Assembly: GCA_001692895.1 (NCBI GenBank)
Contig: KV748178.1
Span: forward strand, 4,625,917-4,689,916
DNA from: Cenococcum geophilum 1.58
Taxonomy: Eukaryota > Ascomycota > Dothideomycetes > Gloniales > Gloniaceae
Reading direction: 5' to 3'
Length of the DNA stretch: 64,000 bases
Within the stretch, counting starts at the first letter, position 1. Every line of letters starts with the position of its first letter. This document shows positions 45,880-58,630 of the stretch, piece by piece. The notes under the pieces are model-generated. The model ran no database searches. It was not told where the DNA came from and saw only the letters and a list, made by a program, of their open reading frames with translations. The translations under genes were made by a program, and so were the position numbers.

Positions 45880-48140
45880 AAGGCTACTACCTTACCTTAG
45901 CCGCCTAAATCTTTATTTGTGGGTTAGATATTAATGATTTAAAACGTATAACCTGTTATAAAGCTATCTACTCTACTAATACCTTTAGATCTTTCTATAC
46001 TTGCTAGAGTATTATCTTTATCCTAAAATATAGCTCTAGATTATCCTTCTCCTGCCTTTTACTATTTGGAAATACTACTTTTTAGAGTTTATTAACCTAA
46101 GGTTTTAATAACTAGTAGTACGGTATAAAGTACTCCTCCGCTGTTTTAATAAAATCCCCTTTATAGGCTACGCACCCCTTTTTTAGCTCTGCTAGCTCTT
46201 TAGTGTCTATATAATTCCACTTTTTAAACCTTAGGATAGGCTTACGCTCCTTATTTAAACCCTTATAATAAATATATATCTAGAAAAGTACCTAGAAGAA
46301 CAACTTTAAATTATGCCTAAATAAATATTTCTCGCCTAAAAGCACTTCTATAGCTATAAACGCTCTTATGCTGGTCTTGCCCCGTACTCCTAAAGGTCCT
46401 TCTTGCTTCTCTTTAATCGCGAGATTAAGATTAATTAAGAATGACTTTTAGGAAGGATTGTTATCTTCCTTGTTTATTAAGAGATTGCCTATTAAAATGT
46501 CATATTGGAGGATGCCAGCCTATATGTATAAAGACTTATATCCTTTAATGCTACCCTTTAGTGTAGTAAGTATTGTAGCTGGAGAGCTTACCTTGTAAAG
46601 AGCCTTTCTATAGTTATAAGTAATGACGCGTTAATGCACCCGATTTTGTATAATAGGGCGCTTAATTAGAGAGCTTAAATATAGGCGCTTGTTGGGCGGT
46701 AACGGGGCGTTAGTGTAGCTAGACGACCTCTTTCTGCTAATGCTTTGGCCTTTTCTTATACTGCCTTATACTCTAGCTACGCTTAAAGGCACTATTAGGC
46801 TTTTAAGCTTGTAGTTTATTACTTTAGTAATATTTAGCCCCTTGCGGATATTAAAGATATTATTATCTTGTCCACCTATATAAATAGTCCCATGGTGATA
46901 GTACCTGGCTACGTTAATTACTCCTTTCTCCGCTGCCTTACGTAGCAGTTTACTTTCTTCCTTACGCTCTAGGTACTGCTACGAGTCTTCAATAATAAGG
47001 GGTGTCTTAGTATCGCCCTCGCGGTATGCTTTTTAGTAAGTTGTCGCCTAATTAGTAACGTAGGGTGCCCGATTTATAAGTTCGTTAAGGATAAGACGCT
47101 TAGTTTAGTCGTTGTGTACGACCTTAATATATTGCTTGCTGTTTGATGTTAGAATAGTAGGGTTAAACCTAAGCTGCTCCTTATTTATCTAAAGAAATCC
47201 TAACATTATTAAGGTAAACTATAGTCCGTCTTTATTAATATTAAATGGTGATAATATAATACCTCCTACCTAGTTATACTTCTATAGCCGCATAATAGAT
47301 CTATAGAGGGTAAAGCCTAGGATAAAGTAATAAGTGTCCTAAGCGGCGAAAACTTCTCTTATATATTTCCCTAAATTAAACCATGCCTGCGAGGGTATAT
47401 TAATATTTTTTAGATTACTCTTTAGCTCTCTTAGTATAAGTATATATAACTAATGGCATTAAGAGCTTTCGCTGGCTATTAGATTATCTATAAAACCAAT
47501 GTTTAGCTTTTACTTCGCTGTAGACCCTTATAAGGGCTGCTTAGTATATATAATAAGCGTTTATTATATCTTTGGGGCGGACCCATACTCCTCTATAAAG
47601 CCTAAAAATGATTTAATTAGGTTATTAAACCACTCTAGGATATTATTTTGCTCTGCGCTTTTAGGCCAGTTACGCTAGCCACCCTTAGCGTATAGTGGAT
47701 TTCCCCCTTCCTTGTATTTCTTGAAAACGGCAGCGCTTACCTCTTTAAAACCTTCTATTCCCTTAAAGAATACTTTATATAAGCTAGGAATCCCTATATA
47801 AAGAGGGCCTAGCTTCTCCTTTAGAATATAATCTATGTATTCCCTACATTTAGACAAGTTGGCGAAGCTGCTTATGTTGCGTAGATATAGGGTTTAAATA
47901 TAGAGTGGCAGCGGTTAGGGTGGGGGGGTAGACTCTATAATAGTAGCGTATACCTTTTCCTAAATAACCTTCTTAGATTTAATGCGGAGGATTGTATTTA
48001 GAAGAGGTAGGAACCGCTTAATGTTAAAGTCGTTGGAACCGACCGCTAAATTAAGTCTTAATAGATTAATAAAAAGGCTTTTATTGCCGCTATTGGATAG
48101 TAATAAATAAGAAGCGTGAAGGCCCTATAGAGCTAGTATT
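45880..48140 (-). pseudogene. FunK1-type fungal protein kinase, RIP-dead
   Basis: The minus-strand frame begins near 48100 and runs left. The N-terminal part includes IDYILKEKLGPLYIGIPSLY and VFKKYKEGGNPLYAKGG (open 47675-47857). The middle part includes ELKSN, AWFNLGKYIREVFAA, FILGFTLYRSIMRL, NKDGL and LGFLWINKEQLRFNPTI. The kinase part includes GVINVARYHH, the catalytic loop as ILQYDILIGNLL (HRD lost), and LINLNLAIK in place of an LIDLDLAIK motif, then YIYYKGL. This order is characteristic of the FunK1 kinase family, widespread and multi-copy in fungi. Stops are mostly at Trp/Gln/Arg sites. Confidence 0.85.
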
Positions 48141-50239
48141 AGATTAAGCAAAATATTCTTTAGTTCTATAAGCGTTAGATAGAAACTTATAATAGGTATA
48201 TTAGCAATTACCTTTATTACCTATTTAGTGTAATAAGTTTAAAGAGCTAGAGATATCTAGATCCTAATAAGCTAAGTTAAATAAATTGCGAAAGTTATTC
48301 AGTCCTTCTCCGATAGGTTTTATTTTAATTATCCCTAATCTAAAGAGATTCGCCATTGCGGGCAAACGCGCCAAAAGCTACGTTAGGAGGGCTAACATAG
48401 CAGGCGGGTAGGTAGGTAAGAAGGGTAGATTAAAGATGCTAGTATATTAGGACGGTATAATAGCAGATAAGTGCAGGGAGGTTAAGAATACGTTAGTGGT
48501 GTCTTACAATAAGGAAATAACTAGGGAGAAAAGTGTAAGGAAGAAAGCAAGGTGCGCGAACGCGAGGATTAAAGATTTTGTGTGAAAAAGTTAAGCTAAC
48601 CTAACGTGGCTCAGACTAAGGCTTCGTAGGGCTTAGTTAAATACTAAGCTATAATAGGTAGGTAGCGTTTTCTGGTCTATAACTAGTTATACTTATTAGT
48701 TTTAGTTTATTCCGTAACGCGTAAGGCTTTAATGTAGCGGAGCTCTTATATAGCGAGGCTGAAGGGGCGCTTAAGAACGCTAATGAATGATTACTAGTCC
48801 TAAAACAAGCTAAATCTAATATACCAAATATGGATACAGTTAACCTCTTTTTATAGCGGTTAATTGACTTATTTCCCGAAAATAGGTTCTAGTCCCTAGA
48901 ACTGGATCTAGTATACGCGGACTTTTCCTCCGCTAGTATATATTGCAAGGGAAACGCATTGTTATTACTGTCTCCTTAGCAACGCCTTATTTATTCCCTT
49001 TAGAATATAACCCTCGCTAGTATCTATTTTGTATAGGTAACGAGCGTTTATCTCTATTTATTTATACTAGATGCAAAAATCCCCTATAATATACCCCTTA
49101 GAATTAGATTAAACTAATAGCAATTCCCTCCTAAGTTGGTTAGGTTTTAATATGTCTTGTTGGCTCTAGGGCATTATAAACCTTATTACTTTTTTAAGAG
49201 AAGCTAACCGTAATAAGTATTATAGTAAAGGTTATCCTATTAATTATAGCGTGTAGCTATAAGCTTTGCCGTCTTTTACTTGTTATATTAATAGTATATA
49301 AAACTAGTAGACGAAGTAAGCTAATACAATATCTATTTACCTCGCGGTTTATATTACTTTACCACTTTAAATAAGGGTGGTACTATGTTTTGGTTACTGG
49401 GTTCCTAAAGAATGTTAGTAACATTAGTATCTTAGGAGGGCTCTAAAGCCATTTTCTTTATAAGAGGATATGTGGATAAAATATACTAAATCTTAGAGGG
49501 TAGTAGGAGTATAAATACCGCTTCTTACGTTCTTATAATGCTAAGGCTAAAGAGCGGAAATTCTTAGGCATAACTGAATCGTAATTATATTGAAGCTTAT
49601 CTACAACCTAGGCTCTAAGGCGTATATCCTTCTCTAACGTATTCTATAGCGCTTTGTATTCGTCTAGCGATATATAAATACGCTTTTAAGTATTATCCCA
49701 CAATTAGCCTTAGTAGTGCAGTTAATACTAGGAGTAAAGGATAAAAGATAGAGGAAGAAGTATATATAATGGAGGCGCGTTAGAGGCTAGCAGGTAGAAA
49801 AGACGTGGTTTAGTAGACTAAGGTTTATCCAAAACTACTAACTACTTTAAAGGAAAAGTTCTATCCTATACTAGTTAAGAAGACGCTAATATATTTTAAC
49901 TAGGTTAAAGAGGGTAGGCTAATAAAGGCTAATTCTAAGACATCCAGATTAGAAAGTAATAAGTTTTTCCTTTATAGAGGACTAAACGAGTTATAGGGCG
50001 GCTGACTTATTACTACTAAGCATATAAAGGTGGAGGACTTATAAGCTTACTATAAGTAAGTTTTTAACTTCAATTTAATATACATATAAACGATAACGAG
50101 ATACTCTTAACATAGAAGCAACTAGATAGAAAAATAATACTAAGCTAAGGAAATCCTAATTAGCGCCTTAATTCTCAACGCCAGAAAACAAAAACGTAAT
50201 TATAAAAATCTTTTCTTATAAGAAATTTTCTTATTTCTT
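48141..50239 (-). other. RIP-mutated block with an unidentified minus-strand relic at about 49390-49720
   Basis: At 49390-49720 one minus-strand frame runs through several RIP-type stops (YISLDEYKAL, VVDKLQYNYDSVMPKNF, ERKKRYLYSYYPLRF, PPKILMLLTFFRNPVTKT). It looks like a genuine protein but I do not recognise it. The remainder shows no frame I can follow. Confidence 0.4.
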
Positions 50240-50720
50240 TGGCTTCTTAGAGGCTCCATCTACAATACAATCTACCTTTCTTTTGCGTGTCCCTCTCCTT
50301 AATAGATCTTCTAAATAATTATCTAGCGCCTCTCCTAGTTGGTCTCTTTACTCATATAGTTTACCCCTTTAAGCTATCTCTATTATAACATCTTTAAGCG
50401 GTTTATATATCCTAGTATAATAATAGAGGTGACGCGGGTTCTTAGTATAGTATAATACGAGTTTCTTATACGGTATACCCGCGGGTAAAACCTAAGTAGG
50501 ATACCAGTATACTACTATAATAGGACTATATATAGATATAACTAATCTATATCTAGGGTTTTAGAGACGCTTTAAGTTCTCTATTATATAGCAAGTTAGC
50601 AACCACAATAAGAGATACTTTAGTTATCTATCCGAAATTAGAGCATCGGAAATTGTTAACACTTTAGTTAGGGAAGGTATATCTCTAAGAAAGTTTATAA
50701 AATTAGCTAAACTATTCTCT
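50240..50720 (-). pseudogene. Unidentified protein relic with a preserved C-terminus
   Basis: The minus-strand frame is continuous over about 480 bp with only RIP-type stops: NPRYRLVISIYSPIIVVYWY, VLPAGIPYKKLVLYY, NPRHLYYYTRIYKPLKDVII, QLGEALDNYLEDLLRRGTRK, ending DGASKKPKK and a TAA at 50268-50270. The basic RRGTRKRK and SKKPKK stretches resemble nuclear localisation signals. Family unknown to me. Confidence 0.5.
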
Positions 50721-52960
50721 GCTTAATTATTAGTATTGCTAAATAATATATAGGTGTTTTATAAACATACCTAGAGGTACTAGTAAACCTTTAATATAAA
50801 CCTCTTTTAGTTAAGGTAAGTCTGTTTTAGCCTCGCTATAGCTCTTTATTAGCTTAGGTAAGACTATTTTAGTTTCGCTACAGCCTTCTAGGCTCTTAAG
50901 GTAATTAGCGTACATTTCCGTATTCTCTTGTATATCACCCTCTATATTATTATCAATTTTATAAAAGTTAACCTTATTAGGTGTTTAAGCAGGCGTATAA
51001 GGTATCTATTTCTGCATAGGGTCGGAAAGTTGCGATTATTTCTTCTCCCTGCTGGTAGATACTATATCTTTATTATTAATACGATTCTGGGATAATTTAA
51101 GGTTTCTAGTAAGTTAACAAATAGGTATATTATCTTTAGGGCAATAGCATATTATAATATTTTTATAAGTACCGATTAAAAACCTATAAGTTATATTAGC
51201 AACGTATCTAAGCTTAGTTAAGGTAATATATATAATATCTAGTATTCTTATAAAGATAGTAAAGGATATATAGTTAAGAGGTTAGATTTAAAGGTGAGTT
51301 AAATTAATAGTATATAAGAGCCAGAAGCACGGCGTTTATATTTTATTTCTCTCTTAGGGCAGAGTTAGGATAAAAGGCAGAAAGGAAAAGTAGAGTACAC
51401 CAGCCGCTCTTTTCCACTTTATATAGTGTCTATAGTACAATATTTAGTAGCTATAATTACTCTTAGCTTACGTATTGTCTGCGCCTAAGACTATAGGCGC
51501 CTAAAGTAATCCACAAGTAAAGCATTAAGTAAGGCATTGTTAGGGGTAGCTATTAGTTAAGCTATTGCTAAATTTAAACGGCTGACAATTTCTAACAGAC
51601 GCTGTATGCCTTAGCAGGGTTTAGAGGCGTTTGTATAAAGTTATAAACTAGAACTAAAAGTTAATAATAACCCCTAATAACGCCTCTCTTAGTAAGAATA
51701 GTATTATATAATCTACTTCTAACGCCTATCCTTTTTAGGGCAAGATACTACCTAAGCAGTATACTTATCCTAGCCAGTCAATCTTATATATTGACCCCCA
51801 TTCTGTGGCAAAGGAGCTATTAGTGCCTATAGGGTAGTTTAATTAGCACTATAGCTAAGCCCTTTATAAGCGCTCCGCCTTATACGGGCAATAATTAACT
51901 TCTATTAATCTGCCTTATATTAGGGGAGATCTTTTACTTAAGGCGCTGAGCAGTTAGTACTTAAAGGTCCATAAACATATTCTATATCCCAACAGCATTA
52001 ACCATAACTCCTTAAGTAGTATCCCGCAACTATTAAGTACCTATAAGTATACTATCCCTAAATTACTAGCTATTAAGTAGGTATTTATAAATAGAGAACC
52101 CGATTTTAGAGATAACAACAGCGACATAGAGGCGTAGACTAGTTGCGAAAGTAACTTTAGCAATAAGGATTAAAAATAGGACGCAGAGACATTATATAAC
52201 AGAGAAAATAGTTTTAGTACTAAAGATTAAGAAATAGGGGCAGATAGTAATAGAGAGGTGTTAAGTGACAAGGCTATATAAGCAACGGTTAAATACAGTG
52301 GCCTTAACTTTATAGTCTTAAATCTATAAGTAAAGGATAAAAATATAAAGAAGAGTTCTAATAAAAGCTGGTAAAAGGGTTAAAACTTTAGCCTCTTTTT
52401 ATTTAGCCTATCGCGAAACAAAACAATATTTTATTATTCCCACTAGAGTCTCTGCCCGCTTGACTTATAGCGAGCTATAAAGAATTCGCGATAATTTATA
52501 CTTTTACTTAGATAAATTTATTTACTACCTTAAAAGCGATAAGGGAAGGCAAATCTATGCTAATAACCTAGGATTTTTTAAATTTCTTATGGACCTAAGA
52601 CGCATACTACGTTAGCAACTATTAGTTATATTTAAGACTACGGTACTTATAGATTTATATCTTAAGGATATAAATATATTTTTTTATAGTGTTTTCTTTT
52701 TATTTAAATCATTTCTCTACTTATAGTATATAGCGGTTATTTATCTATTCCGGTATAGTAGGGAAAAGTAGCTAGATTATATAAGGGGGCTTGGACTTGT
52801 GGCTACGCTTATAGGGCTATTTATATAGGAACTTCTCTAAATATATGTAAGGGGTCTTTATATAGGAACTTCTTCAATATTTCTAGATCTGGGACTTATA
52901 TATTTCTTTTTTTTTATAGTTCTGGTATTTTCCTAATATTTACTTCCTATTTATATACTA
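50721..52960. other. RIP-mutated block, nothing recognised
   Basis: About 2.2 kb of AT-rich DNA with frequent stops in all frames. An acidic Asp/Glu/Asn-coding stretch around 52080-52260 (+) may be a disordered part of a former protein. No domain, LTR or inverted repeat was identified. Confidence 0.4.
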
Positions 52961-52984
52961 GGCGTTAATAGAGGGCGCTAGGTC

Positions 52985-53690
52985 AGATCACCCTGCTTAT
53001 ACAATTACTCTGCTTATACAATCACTCTACTTATATAATCGCCTAGCTCGCACGATTACCTAGCTCGCATAATTACCTAGTTTATACAATCGCCTAGCTT
53101 GTATAATTACCTAGCTTGTAGGATTGCCTAGCTCCTACGATTATCTAGCTTATATAATTACCTAGTTTGCACAATTACCTAGTTTATATAATTACTTAGC
53201 TCCTACGACTATCTAGCTCGCATAATTACCTAGTTTGTATGATTACCTAGTTTATACGATTACCTAGCTCGCACGATTACCCAGCTCGTACGATTATCTA
53301 GCTTGCACGATCACCTAGTTTATATAATTACCCTATTTATACGATTACCTAGTTCGTATAATTGCCCAGCTTGTATAATTACCTAGCTTATAGGATTGCC
53401 CAGCTCCTATAAGCACCTAGCTCCCACGATTACCTAGCTCCTATAATTACCTAGCTCCTACAATTACCTAGCTCCTATAATTACCTAGCTTCTATAATTA
53501 CCTAGCTCCTACGATTACCTAGCTCCTATAATTACCTAGCTTGTATAATTACCTAGCTCGTATAATTACCTAGCTTGTACAATTACCTAGCTTGTATAAT
53601 TACCTAGCTTGCATAATTACCTAGCTTATAGGATTAGCCAGCTCCCACGAGCATCTGGCTCGCATAATTATATAGTTTAAGGATTAAAGC
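52985..53690. repeat. 18-bp minisatellite, unit like TTACCTAGCTCCTATAA
   Basis: About 35-40 tandem units of an 18-bp motif, e.g. AATTACCTAGCTCCTATA, with variation mostly at CTCGCACGA / CTTGTATAA positions, that is C/T and G/A. Each unit carries a CTAG. The array is preceded (about 52963) and followed (about 53724) by the same flanking phrase GGCGTTAAT(T)AGAGGGCGCTAGGT, after which a short second array begins (53755-53840). So the array and its flank form a higher-order duplication. Confidence 0.85.
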
Positions 53691-53889
53691 CGCGAAGTTA
53701 TTAAACCTATTAATACCCTATTTACACGCTAGGCGTTAATTAGAGGGCGCTAGGTTAGACCGCTTATAATTACCTAGCTTATAAGATCCCCTAGCTTCTA
53801 TAAGCCCCTAGCTCCCACGACCTCCTAGCTTATAGGACTAAAGCTATAGCCGCTAAATCCGTTAAGATTATAGCTGTATATTTAGAGGG

Positions 53890-54270
53890 CGCTACGCCTA
53901 GCTACCTAGCTCGCTCTCTTTATAGAATTCCTTAATTAATCAATAGTGCCTATTCGGAAAATATCCCCTGATATCTTTTTATAACAGAAATTTCTTATTA
54001 CGCAATTCCACGAGGAGATTCTCTTCCTTAACTGTCTATGCCGGCTCTTTGGCGTAAATAATAATATTATAATAGCGCTGATATACGCCCTTTATTCTCC
54101 CTAGTAGGGCTTTTACAACATTATCCTATAATAAATTTATAAGTAATGCCTCGAGACCTAGCTCTATAAGGATTCGCTTTTCGCGGGCTGTCTATATACT
54201 AGTTTAAGGCTTTGGCTCCTATAAGGCTTTATTTACAATAACAATCTTTAAAAAATATTAGTAAAGCTAT
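53890..54270 (-). pseudogene. Unidentified protein relic
   Basis: The minus-strand frame runs through RIP-type stops: TAREKRILIELGLEALLINL, DNVVKALLGRIKGVYQRYYN, TVKEENLLVELRNKKFLL, KDIRGYFPNRHY and LIKEFYKER. Continuous and protein-like; family not recognised. Confidence 0.45.
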
Positions 54271-57021
54271 TAGAAGTTATATCTAAGAAAAGAAACTAAC
54301 TAGCAATATACGCTAAAACTCTATATTTAGGTTATAGTATTATAAGCGATCCCACGTGTTATTTAACTTAGTAAATATAAGTAATATATAGCCTTAGTAG
54401 GATAAGGTATAAGACATATATAATTAGGTACATCTCTAAAATTTAAGCTAGCGAATGCGGTACCTATCTAGCAATATTTATAAATAGAAACCGCTCCTGC
54501 CTTATATAGTATATAATAGCTTTATCTTCTTTTATCCATTTACTACTTACTCCGGCATTAAGAAAAAGGCTATAATATTTCTGCTTATAAGCCAATACTA
54601 ATCTATAAAGTTTAGACGAAATGCTATCCCAACCATCACCATTCTTAAAAGTCGTGTTTATTAACTTAAATTGTTCGTTAATTAACTAAGCTTTATATCT
54701 GGATGCTAAGGGCTTATTATTTATATAAGGGCTAGTTAAGTTATACTTTATAAAGTATTAGTAGAGTTTTGCTAGGGAAAGGCTAATGGTGTAAACTAAT
54801 AGACTGTGTGGCTTTTAGAGAGCTAAGTTATTTAATATTAAGCGGGTAATCAATGCTAGCAGCTCTGGATTGACTATTATTAGTAAAACCCTCGCTAAAT
54901 ACTAGACTAGTCGCTCCCCTTAACTTATTAGGAATATTTATAAAGTAAGCTTTATTATCTAAATTAATAGATTTTATTAACCTTAAAAGTAATAGTAATG
55001 GATTATATTGCTAGAGTAATTGATTAAAGTGCATCTTGTATTAAAGCTATAAGAGGTATAGTAGGAGCGTTAGCAGTAATTAGGAGGATATTTAGCGGAA
55101 TATACCCATTTAATAGAGCACTAGGCGGCTAATAAATACAATAACGCCACTAGTACGATTCCCCCTTAATATATAAGCGCTGCAATTTCAAGAATTTTAG
55201 ACGTATGTATGTAAATTTATATTACGGTATAAGCAGATTTATTTAAAGACTAAAGGATTAATTTTAATTATATACCGAAATCTCAACTCTAAACTAGATA
55301 TAAATAACTACTATTAAAGGTCCGTAACATTAACGAGTGGACATGGCTTCTATAAGAGAGCACTATATATACCTTTCTCTTTAATATAGTTCTGCAAGTC
55401 TTGGAGAATCGCTTAAATTATAGCCTATAATTTAATTAGAATAGGTACTATATAGGAGATATTAAATATACTTAAACTAGTAATGCGTTAGAGCGATTAT
55501 ATATTAACTTAAAGAAAGCAGATGTATAGATAATATTCTATACTTTTCGCTCTCTAGTTCTTCTATAAAGAATAATAAAGAAATTCTATAGAGACTTAGG
55601 GAACGAATTAATTATTCTATAAGAGAGTAAATCCGCAGCCCTCTTATAAGTCAGAGTCTTATCTAGGCAAGTGCTAAGAATTTCACTTAATATTATATTA
55701 TTAAGTGTTTAGGGGACTTATTAGTATTATATATATATAGGATCTACCAGACCCCTAAATGCCCTTTACTAGTTATTTAGGCCCGTAGTAATTTGCTTAG
55801 TCAATAGACCGATACTAGGACGCTTAAAATTACCTAACTTAGAAGGTATTGTTTTCTAGCTTTACAAGCTCTTTATAGGACTAATTCTAATAATAGAAAA
55901 TGCCTTTTCCAGATTTACCTTAACAAATTACAAGGTATTCGCTCGTTAATAAAGCTTAGTAATTAATGCATTATATCTAGAATCTCGATCCCAACTACAA
56001 GCGGCTCTTAAAGTGCTAATAATCTATATAAGAGGCGGCTAAATACAACGTATTAAGAAACTAATGGTCAGTATAATCTAGCAAGTTGTGGCTTTAATAA
56101 GTAGGCCAATAGTTAAATAAGTATCTATATTAAAGCGTAAAGAGCGGCCGCAAATAGTTAGCGGAAATAGGACAAACTAGGGAATGGTTTAAAAGGAGTG
56201 GTAAAAATAGTAAAGTAGGGTAGTAATAAATAAAAGATATAGAAGACACGTTAAGGCAACTAGCAAAGCAGGCGATAAAGGCAATTATATATCCCTAGCA
56301 TAATAGGGCGGAAATTAGCTCTATATATTAGGTTTTTCCATACCCTTTCCTTTAAATAGCATCCTTAGATATATTAAGGCGTCTTACTCTTTAGCTCCTT
56401 AAGGAAGAAATTATTATAAATTATAGGAAAGGAATCCTCTAATAGTAACGAGGCTTAGGGCATTCTGCAACAAAATAAGCTATATTACTAAATATTTCGC
56501 GTTATACGCTCGATTAAATTTGCAACTTATATCGCCTCCTATCTTAGCCGGAAGAGAGGTCCAGTTTTTAACTGCGCATTATAAGCAAAAGCGATGCGGT
56601 TTGGAGGTTAATAATTGCCACTATATTAGCGCAGCTCTATAAGGGCCTTACGCTAATTATATTGCTAAAATCTAATATTGCGCACTTAATTTAAACAATA
56701 TAATTAGCGTAAGGCTCTTCTAAGTTTTAGGGGCTAGAGGCCCGCTAGTAATCTACTAGGGAATTAGGAGTAGAGGGGAACTATATACTTAACTACTCTT
56801 TTATTTTAACATAAATTACACAACTTATAACCTACTATAATGAACTTTAGTATTACAGCAGCCTTAAATCTTATCCGTAATACCTTTAATAAGCAACTTT
56901 AACCTTATCTCCCTAATATTATATATACTATTTAAAGGCTCCAGAAGCTTCCTATTAATACCTATTAACATTATCCGCCTCTCTTAGAGAATGAACGCGG
57001 CCACTATAATTTGCCCTATAC
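54271..57021. other. RIP-mutated block
   Basis: About 2.75 kb without a frame I can follow. It contains the short perfect-looking hairpin at 56643-56717, annotated separately. Nothing else can be supported. Confidence 0.4.
56643..56717. repeat. 75-bp inverted repeat (22-bp arms)
   Basis: Arms GGGCCTTACGCTAATTATATTG (56643-56664, first 20 bases GGGCCTTACGCTAATTATAT) and 56696-56717 are reverse complements with one mismatch, separated by 31 bp. In DNA this old and mutated, such a well-kept palindrome suggests a late origin or a small foldback element. Confidence 0.7.
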
Positions 57022-57256
57022 TCCTCTAGGGAGTGAGAATGTCTAGCCTTCTTTAGAGATTAAGGATGCCTAGCCTTCTTTAGGGAATAAGGATATCGTT
57101 TAGCCTTTTCTAGGGAATAAGGATAATATTGTCTAGATTTCTCTAGGGAGTGTCTAACCTTTTTTTAGGAATGAGGATGTCGTCTAGCCTTCTTTAGAGA
57201 GTAAGGATGTCTAGCCTTCTCTAGGGAGTGTCTAGCCTTCTTTAGGGAATGAAGTT
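57022..57256. repeat. Minisatellite of TCTAGCCTTCTTTAGGGA units
   Basis: Eight or so irregular units built from TCTAGCCTTCTTTAGGGA(A/G)T and GA(A/G)GGATGTCG, period about 20-32 bp. No coding. Confidence 0.8.
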
Positions 57257-57339
57257 ACTTCTTTACCTCCTCTTTTATTTAAATATATAAACCTACTTAA
57301 CGTATTATTAACGAACCTCCCTAAGATTAAGACATTCGT

Positions 57340-57900
57340 TAATATATCTATAGGGAAAGATCTAGAGGTTATTATTAGTAAACTAAAGTGGTTAAATAAA
57401 TATCCCCTTATTAAGGATCTTATTGCTACTAACGGCGATTTATTAAATAACGCTATTTTTTAAAAGCTTTTTAGCTAATAGACGCTTATAGATTCTTTTA
57501 AGAAATAGTAATTAGAGTTTATAGGTATGTTAAGAATTAAAAGTTTAGTTAAAAGTCGAGCCGCTTCCGTAAAGGGAGTCAGCTATATTATATTATTTGT
57601 AAAAAGCATAGGATGTTACAACGTTACTAAAGCGGCTTTAGCTATTAGATATAGAATTAAGCTTTATATTATGTAAAGACTTAAAAGGGCAGGGCTATTA
57701 GTTCTTTTAGCCTTTACCTATAACGCCTGCCGGAGATTAAATTTACTTAATATTAATAACTTTCTTATAGCTTTACGGCACCCGTCTTATTTTATAATAT
57801 TTAAAATTGCGTAAAGATACTTAGCTTAGATGGGACAGTGTTAAGAGCTTTATTCTGGTTAGATACTTTCTCTTAGACTAATATATCTTAGTACTACTAA
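57340..57900 (+). pseudogene. Unidentified protein relic
   Basis: The + strand frame is continuous with RIP-type stops: VIISKLKWLNKYPLIKDLIA, TNGDLLNNAIF, LEFIGMLRIKSLVKSRAAS, VKGVSYIILFVKSIGCYNVT and AGLLVLLAFTYNACRRLNLL. Protein-like but not recognised. Confidence 0.45.
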
Positions 57901-58353
57901 CCTGCCCCAGCTAAGCCCAAAAAAGCGAATTTCCTCCCCTTATAAATGCCCCTATATAGAAGTTGCTAAACCTAGGGATTCCATATTAGCGTATAATTAC
58001 CAATACGCAGATTTAATAATATTATATCCTCCTTAGCTACTAATAACGGCCTTAATAAATAGCATGCAGATATATAAAAGTAAAGTTATACTTCTAAATA
58101 GCAGAATCTCTAATTTATTACAGGTTATGGAATATCTTCTCTGCGATTTATTAAATAATATCTTTAAGCCTCTAAGCTGGCGGGCGAATTCTTTACACCA
58201 TGCTTTAGTTAAAAACGCTTATTATAAGATTTCCCTACTACTTTTAATACCCGCGGCAACCTTACGTAAAGATACCTAAATATAAATAGCACAGCGTATT
58301 TAAATAAAACCCCTAGCGGCTCTAGTTCTATAAATATTAGTAGTAATAGTAAA

Positions 58354-58630
58354 CAGATAAGCTATAATAAGGCGTAATAGGTATATGGAGTTGATGGTAA
58401 TATACTACCGGCAATTAGAAACAGTGAATAGATAAGCTATAATAAGGCGCAATAGATATACGGAGACTAAATCGGCGGTAATACGCTACTAGAAATTGGT
58501 AATAGTGAATAGATAAGCTATAATAAGGCGCAATAGGTGTATAGAGACTAAATCGGTGGTAATACGCTACTAGCGATTAGCAACAGCGAATAAATAAGCT
58601 ATAGCGCCGCGTAATAGGTATATAATAAGT
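58354..58630. repeat. Tandem repeat with an 81-bp period, just over three copies
   Basis: AGATAAGCTATAATAAGGCG recurs at about 58355, 58430, 58511 and 58592 (last copy altered). Spacing is 75, 81 and 81 bp. Inside each unit is GGTAATACGCTACTAG and AGTGAAT. Differences are mostly transitions. Confidence 0.8.

Noticed and set aside
47675-47857. 60-codon minus-strand frame as a small intact gene
   Set aside because: It is one open piece of the longer FunK1 relic; both sides continue the family sequence through stops.
58064-58279. 71-codon + strand frame
   Set aside because: No domain; surrounding frame closes quickly; likely chance in AT-rich DNA.
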